Source of the DNA: Nipponacmea schrenckii
Taxonomy: Eukaryota > Mollusca > Gastropoda > Lottiidae
Direction: 5' to 3'
Length of the DNA stretch: 64,000 bases
Assembly: GCA_030562195.1 (NCBI GenBank)
Contig: JAUJPP010000005.1
Coordinates: 7,622,826 to 7,686,825 of the forward strand
This document shows, piece after piece, positions 59,544 through 64,000 of the stretch. The notes beneath the pieces were generated by a model. The model had not been told where the DNA came from, did not search any database, and saw only the letters and a program-made list of their open reading frames with translations. The translations under genes and the position numbers were made by a program. How positions within the stretch are numbered: the first letter of the stretch is position 1; each line of letters opens with the position of its first letter.

Positions 59544-60221
59544 ACCACCCAGGACACAGCCTCAAAAATGATTAGCTTCACCACCCAGGACACAGTCTCA
59601 AAAATGATTAGCTTCACCACCCAGGACACAGCCTCAAAAATGATTAGCTTCACCACCCAGGACACAGTCTCAAAAATGATTAGCTTCACCACCCAGGACA
59701 CAGCCTCAAAAATGATTAGCTTCACCACCCAGGACACAGCCTCAAAAATGATTAGCTTCACCACCCAGGACACAGCCTCAAAAATGATTAGCTTCACCAC
59801 CCAGGACACAGTCTCAAAAATGATTAGCTTCACCACCCAGGACACAGTCTCAAAAATGATTAGCTTCACCACCCAGGACACAGCCTCAAAAATGATTAGC
59901 TTCACCACCCAGGACACAGTCTCAAAAATGATTAGCTTCACCACCCAGGACACAGTCTCAAAAATGATTAGCTTCACCACCCAGGACACAGTCTCAAAAA
60001 TGATTAGCTTCACCACCCAGGACACAGTCTCAAAAATGATTAGCTTCACCACCCAGGACACAGTCTCAAAAATGATTAGCTTCACCACCCAGGACACAGT
60101 CTCAAAAATGATTAGCTTCACCACCCAGGACACAGCCTCAAAAATGATTAGCTTCACCACCCAGGACACAGTCTCAAAAATGATTAGCTTCACCACCCAG
60201 GACCTAGTCTCAAATTATTAG
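59544..60221 (+). repeat. 36-bp minisatellite, ~18.8 copies
   Basis: Unit ATGATTAGCTTCACCACCC plus AGGACACAGTCTCAAAA. The only variation is CAGTCTC versus CAGCCTC (and CTAGTCTC at the right end). 36 bp is 12 codons and the unit has no stop in one frame on each strand, so frames of 217 and 219 codons run on both strands. They are almost pure repeat and not called as genes. Confidence 0.97.
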
Positions 60222-60535
60222 CTACCAAACCAACAACAAACATCCATTGGAAATGAATATTAACTTGTTGTCATCTTCCACCCCAACCTTTTTCAGGACC
60301 ACCTGATGCCATTTTGCATCTCTTCCATCTTCAGTCCAAATTACAAAAATATTAATATTGCAAAAGTTCTTTGAAATTTACACCAGTCATTACATGGTAA
60401 AGTATTTCTTTAATTGCAGGAACCACAGACACCTGATGGAAATTTGAAATAATGGAAGGAATAAATAGCTCTAATACACAATTAAAATAAAGTGAAAAAC
60501 CTTTGTATATTATCCAATTTATTGCCAGTTTAGAA
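60222..60535. other. Spacer containing a 132-bp-family relic
   Basis: At about 60405-60455, TTAATTGCAGGAACCACAGA plus CACCTGATGGAAATTTGAAA is the reverse complement of the 132-bp core. Otherwise unremarkable. Confidence 0.6.
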
Positions 60536-60697
60536 CCTGGGACCTGTTTCACAAAATTATAACAAAGATACAATCAAGATTTTAAGAAATACAGTAACCT
60601 GATTGGTTAATAAAAACTCAATTTTAGTGATTGACCAATCTGACCATTGGAACACTAAAATCATCCAAAGTTAGGTTTTCGTGAGACAGACTCCAGG
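60536..60697. mobile_element. ~162-bp inverted-repeat element (MITE-like)
   Basis: The left end CCTGGGACCTGTTTCACAAA pairs imperfectly with the right end TTTTCGTGAGACAGACTCCAGG (about 15 of 21). The interior is a broken palindrome (CTGATTGGTTAATAAAAAC / GATTGACCAATCTGACC). The right half read on the minus strand gives GATGATTTTAGTGTTCCA, the core of the 54-bp array at 12.1 kb. Target duplications are not clear. Confidence 0.65.
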
Positions 60698-60829
60698 TCT
60701 TTACAATTCCTTGAGTTAATTTCTGAACTAAAATGGCCGGTAAGTTGAGACAGACTAGAGTTCCTGACTAATGCCAAGTGCCATGGTGAAGTAAGGGAAT
60801 GAATTGTCAGTAATGTCATTGAATTAAAA

Positions 60830-61100
60830 GAGGTTACATTTCAATTCCACCATTTTAAATCAACAGTCATTATGTAAAGTAATAGAGGGTTTCTGACCTC
60901 TAACTAAACTCTTCATTAAGGCAACGTTCACCGGTCAGGTCTGACTGGAACTTAAAATGTCAGATTGTTAAAAAAACATCTTAGGTCACAGTGATCCAGA
61001 GATTTGAAAAATAGATTGACATTTAAATTCTACTCTTTTAAATCAATAGTCATTAAGGCAAATTTGCCGGTCAGGTCTGACTAAAGCTTTAAATGACTCA
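60830..61100 (+). repeat. Diverged ~180-bp direct duplication
   Basis: TTTTAAATCAACAGTCATTA and CCGGTCAGGTCTGACTGGA recur as TTTTAAATCAATAGTCATTA and CCGGTCAGGTCTGACTAAA. The first copy holds an extra segment around 60880-60920. Confidence 0.75.
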
Positions 61101-61766
61101 CCATAATTTTGATGTGAGTATGCCACTTTTTCAGCACAATAATCTATAGAATACTTAGAAAAGGTTTTTGTAATATTTCCTTTGCAGCTCATTTTCACCT
61201 TTCCGTGTTATTTTTCAAAATTAAAATTCAAATAAACAGACACAAAAAATGTAGGAATCTAGCCCAGAAGAAATGTGCAGGTACAAAATTCCTTTAAAAC
61301 TGTTATCTTTGGAATACACAAAAAAATTTAATTTTTTTTCTGTTTTTTTGGGTAAAGTCGGAAGTAAAACAACTTGTAGGGTTTTAGTTATCACTCAAAA
61401 GATGAGTTTTTTTTGAAAAATCACAAGAAAAAATGGCTTCAAGATATTTGATTATGTTTTACAAACTGACTTTGAAATCATGTCATTGTACTTCGACGCC
61501 GATTTTCATCATATAGTTCTTCGGGGAAGGTGTTCTCAAAACTACCTGTAACACTTTTTAAAATGGAAATTGGATTTCAGATTTGTTTTAGTTTGCCTAG
61601 TTTTAGAACTTGATAGAACTTAGATGTGTGTTGTGCTCAGTGTTATGAGGGGGGGGGGGTGTCTGTAAGCACCAAAGGTGAGGCCCTTTACTGGAATTTT
61701 CTGAGAATTTAAAGCCCATTTCACTCAGATGATTTTCTTTGCAAAATACATTTCTTTCAACATCTA
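61101..61766. other. AT-rich spacer
   Basis: Run of G at about 61649-61658. No gene. Confidence 0.5.
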
Positions 61767-62020
61767 AGAATGAATATATTCTCATATTGACCATTCTTGG
61801 GAACTTGATTTTATGTCCATTCTAAGACACAGTATCCCTTTAAGAAGAAAGGCCTAACATTTACCTTAAAACATGACTTAGTTTTATGAGTTTTCCAGAT
61901 TTTACAGGGATTCTGTTACTTTATAACACCAGGTAAGTTCACTGATGAATATATACTCATATTGACCATTCTAGAGAACATAAATTTTATGTCCATTCTA
62001 AGACACAGTATCCCTTAAAC
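61767..62020 (+). repeat. ~176-bp direct duplication
   Basis: CTCATATTGACCATTCT, TTTTATGTCCATTCTAAGAC and ACAGTATCCCTTT occur at about 61780-61843 and 61955-62018. The segment between holds CCAGGTAAGTTCACTGATGA, which also has a relative at 53160. Confidence 0.8.
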
Positions 62021-63195
62021 TGAACTCAGTGTATGTAAAATTGAAGAAATCGAAATTATTGACAAAACACTCTTCAGTTAGAACGTAGAACATTGTTAAA
62101 ATCTTGAAAAAATTCGAATAATGATGCCGTACTTAAATTTCTATTGTATCGTAGAAAATATCACAATCATGTTTCTAGCTCTTCATTTCCTTGCTTCCCC
62201 GTGTCTTCTTCTCAGCCAAAATTTTGCACAATTTACAAACTGGAAATAGACTTAAAAGCTGCAATCTTCTAGCGAACAATATCGTTCTTTTATTACCTTC
62301 AATTTGAAAACTTCCTGTTATTCTACAAGATTCGTCTTGGCCAACAAATTTTGAATTTCTTTTCTATTATTGTGGGCTAGAATGAGATGAAATTTTTTTT
62401 TAAATTTATTTTTTAAAAGTACTAGATTATAGAAAGCTAAAATCTATGCAATATGACTTCTGATTTTTAAGAGTCGGAAAGTTGAAATTTGTGAATAAGT
62501 CTGTTTTCGCGGAATTCTACAAAATGGCGAAGAATCTGATCAAGTTAAAATCGGTGATGTCTTTGCGGAACTTTGATGACAAGAATTGTGGAAGTACCCA
62601 CGTGCCAAGTTTGTTTACAATATGCCTATGCTAAATTTCCAAGATATGTTGCCAATTTTATTTCTTACTTTTTTTTTTTATTTTACAGAATTTAAATCAT
62701 TTCATTAAATGCGGAAGTGCAAAAAAAATTCACATTTTGTAAAAAAAAAATTTTCATAGTAACATATTTGAATTCAAACCAATCTGTAAATTACAGGGTG
62801 TTTTAGTGAATTTTAACCCTTTTTCAAATCTTTTCAAATTTTCAAATCAGAAAAAGTATAGAAACATAGGAATAATGAAAAGAAGTCATTTTAAATCCAA
62901 TGTTTTAATTATTTGTTTTTAATTAATATCTTAACGAACAGGAAATGAGAAGGTTTTTTACATCAGAATTTCGGCCATCTTTTCGACGTCTGCTATTGTG
63001 ATGCTCAAGTTCCTCAAATAAATCCTTTAATTATAAAGTGGTTTATCAAAAAGATACAAAAATCGTACAATCTCTTCGGCTAATTTGAATCTTGTTCCTT
63101 ATTTCATCGTCAATTACTTCTTTTAAAAGGGATACACATGCCTAAATATTCCTTAAAGTGGTATGATCGCTTCATTCTTCTATTTTTCTGGATTA
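62021..63195. other. AT-rich region; one small Kozak-type frame
   Basis: An ATG with good context (CAAAATGGCG) opens a 36-codon frame at 62524-62634 in a GC-richer patch. No splice site or known family supports it, so it is not called as a gene. Confidence 0.45.
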
Positions 63196-63366
63196 AGAAA
63201 AGACAAAAAAAGGAAACAACTATATTTTACAAGGATAACAACTTAGGTCCACAAATCCGCCATGACAGGGATCCTTTCTACCAGCTTGTCCTTGGCCAAA
63301 CCTCTTGACATTGATCTTTCCTGGATTATCCGTACCCATTGACAGCTGGGTGGACTGGAATTATGA
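63196..63366 (-). mobile_element. SINE family 1, 5'-truncated copy
   Basis: Has AAGGATAACAACTTAGGTCC, CATGACAGGGATCCTTTC, CCTTGGCCAAACCTCTTG, TTATCCGTACCCATTGACAG and GGGTGGACTGGAATTATG, then leaves the family. The tRNA head is absent. Confidence 0.85.
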
Positions 63367-64000
63367 GCTTAAGACAGCTTAAAAAGTTACCATGAATACT
63401 TCAAATTTTTATTATTTTATTGTAGACATATTGTAATTCAATTTCTCAATCTGAAAAGTGACACACTTGGCTAAAATCAGGTTCTTACAACTGGGAGAGT
63501 AGATTGTTAGAATGCTTCATTCCTTTAAATGGGTATTTCGTAATTTGAAGTAAATTTGTCAGTTTTGTGTAATGACTAATATTTGTTACTTGGATCTTGT
63601 ACTCATTAGAAAAATAGGTCTTGTACAATTTGTGAAAAACAAATTAAAAAGTCATGCAAGGAAAAGTATCAAATAGTCAAAAATAATCCATCATTTGAGG
63701 CATATTTGATTACAATTTTCTCTTTTTTTTTCATTTCATTTTCTCATTTTAAATCAATAAATTTTAATTTTCTCTCAACCAAATTATCTCAAAGTTACTG
63801 TATTCAGAACAAAAGAATCCGCTATTTTGATATTTTGAAATACGAGATACAAGATACGTAGTACAACTACAAAGTATCAATTATAGTTTTATTCTGTTCA
63901 ATTTCTTTTGTAGGTAGAATAGAGTAGGGGAAAATGGATCAAAATTGACAATGATACATCAAAAACTCTGTCACCCTCCAAAAACCAATCCCTGTTTTCA
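63367..64000. other. AT-rich sequence to the window end
   Basis: No gene, RNA or repeat recognised. Confidence 0.5.

Noticed and set aside
59537..60221. 219- and 217-codon frames on opposite strands
   Set aside because: Both strands open over the same 36-bp repeat; a 12-residue repeat on both strands is the signature of a period divisible by three.
60733..60745. Mini first exon ATGGCCG|GTAAGT on the plus strand
   Set aside because: Only seven coding bases. Similar CAGGTAAGT words at 53164 and 61932 lie in dispersed repeats, so donor-like words are common here.

Overview
The window looks like AT-rich nuclear DNA from an animal. No bacterial or organellar gene organisation is visible. It has tRNA-derived SINE-like elements, short terminal-inverted-repeat elements, many minisatellites, and two short exon-like islands with consensus GT/AG splice sites. 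The style of the dispersed repeats makes me favour a marine invertebrate, probably a mollusc. That is an inference, and no species can be named from the sequence.

Genes: almost all long open frames are artefacts of tandem repeats. The only credible protein-coding signal is on the minus strand: an 82-nt exon at 44147-44228 and a 46-nt exon at 19881-19926. Both have strong splice sites and they are phase-compatible. A weaker possible first coding exon lies at 50574-50611. If the three belong together, they encode the start of an unrecognised protein, the introns are about 6.3 kb and 24.2 kb, and everything from about 50.6 kb down to base 1 is intron or later gene sequence.

Repeats: roughly a third of the window is tandem repeat, in more than thirty arrays with units of 4 to about 130 bp. 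From left to right the main arrays are 33 bp (0.4 kb), 32 bp (4.2-5.7 kb), 75 bp (6.8 kb), 54 bp (12.1 kb), 113 bp (13.2 and 29.6 kb), 58 bp (15.2, 45.2 and 45.8 kb), 48 and 46 bp C-rich (16.5-18.9 kb), 132 bp (22.7 kb), 25 bp (23.6 kb), 66 bp (24.9 kb), 45 bp (27.3 kb), 25 bp (33.1 kb), 65 bp (39.1 kb), 25 bp (48.0 kb), 27/44 bp (49.3 kb), 32 bp split by an insertion (55.6 kb), 80 bp (58.1 kb) and 36 bp (59.5 kb).

Main insight: many arrays are amplified pieces of dispersed elements that also occur as single copies here. A SINE-like element (family 2) has a 3' region that matches the 40-bp, 66-bp and 58-bp arrays. Another SINE (family 1) gave the 75-bp array. A small inverted-repeat element at 60.5 kb matches the 54-bp array. 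A separate 484-bp TTAA-flanked element is inserted cleanly into the 55.6-kb array. The locus therefore reads as a place where transposon fragments turn into minisatellites inside probable giant introns.
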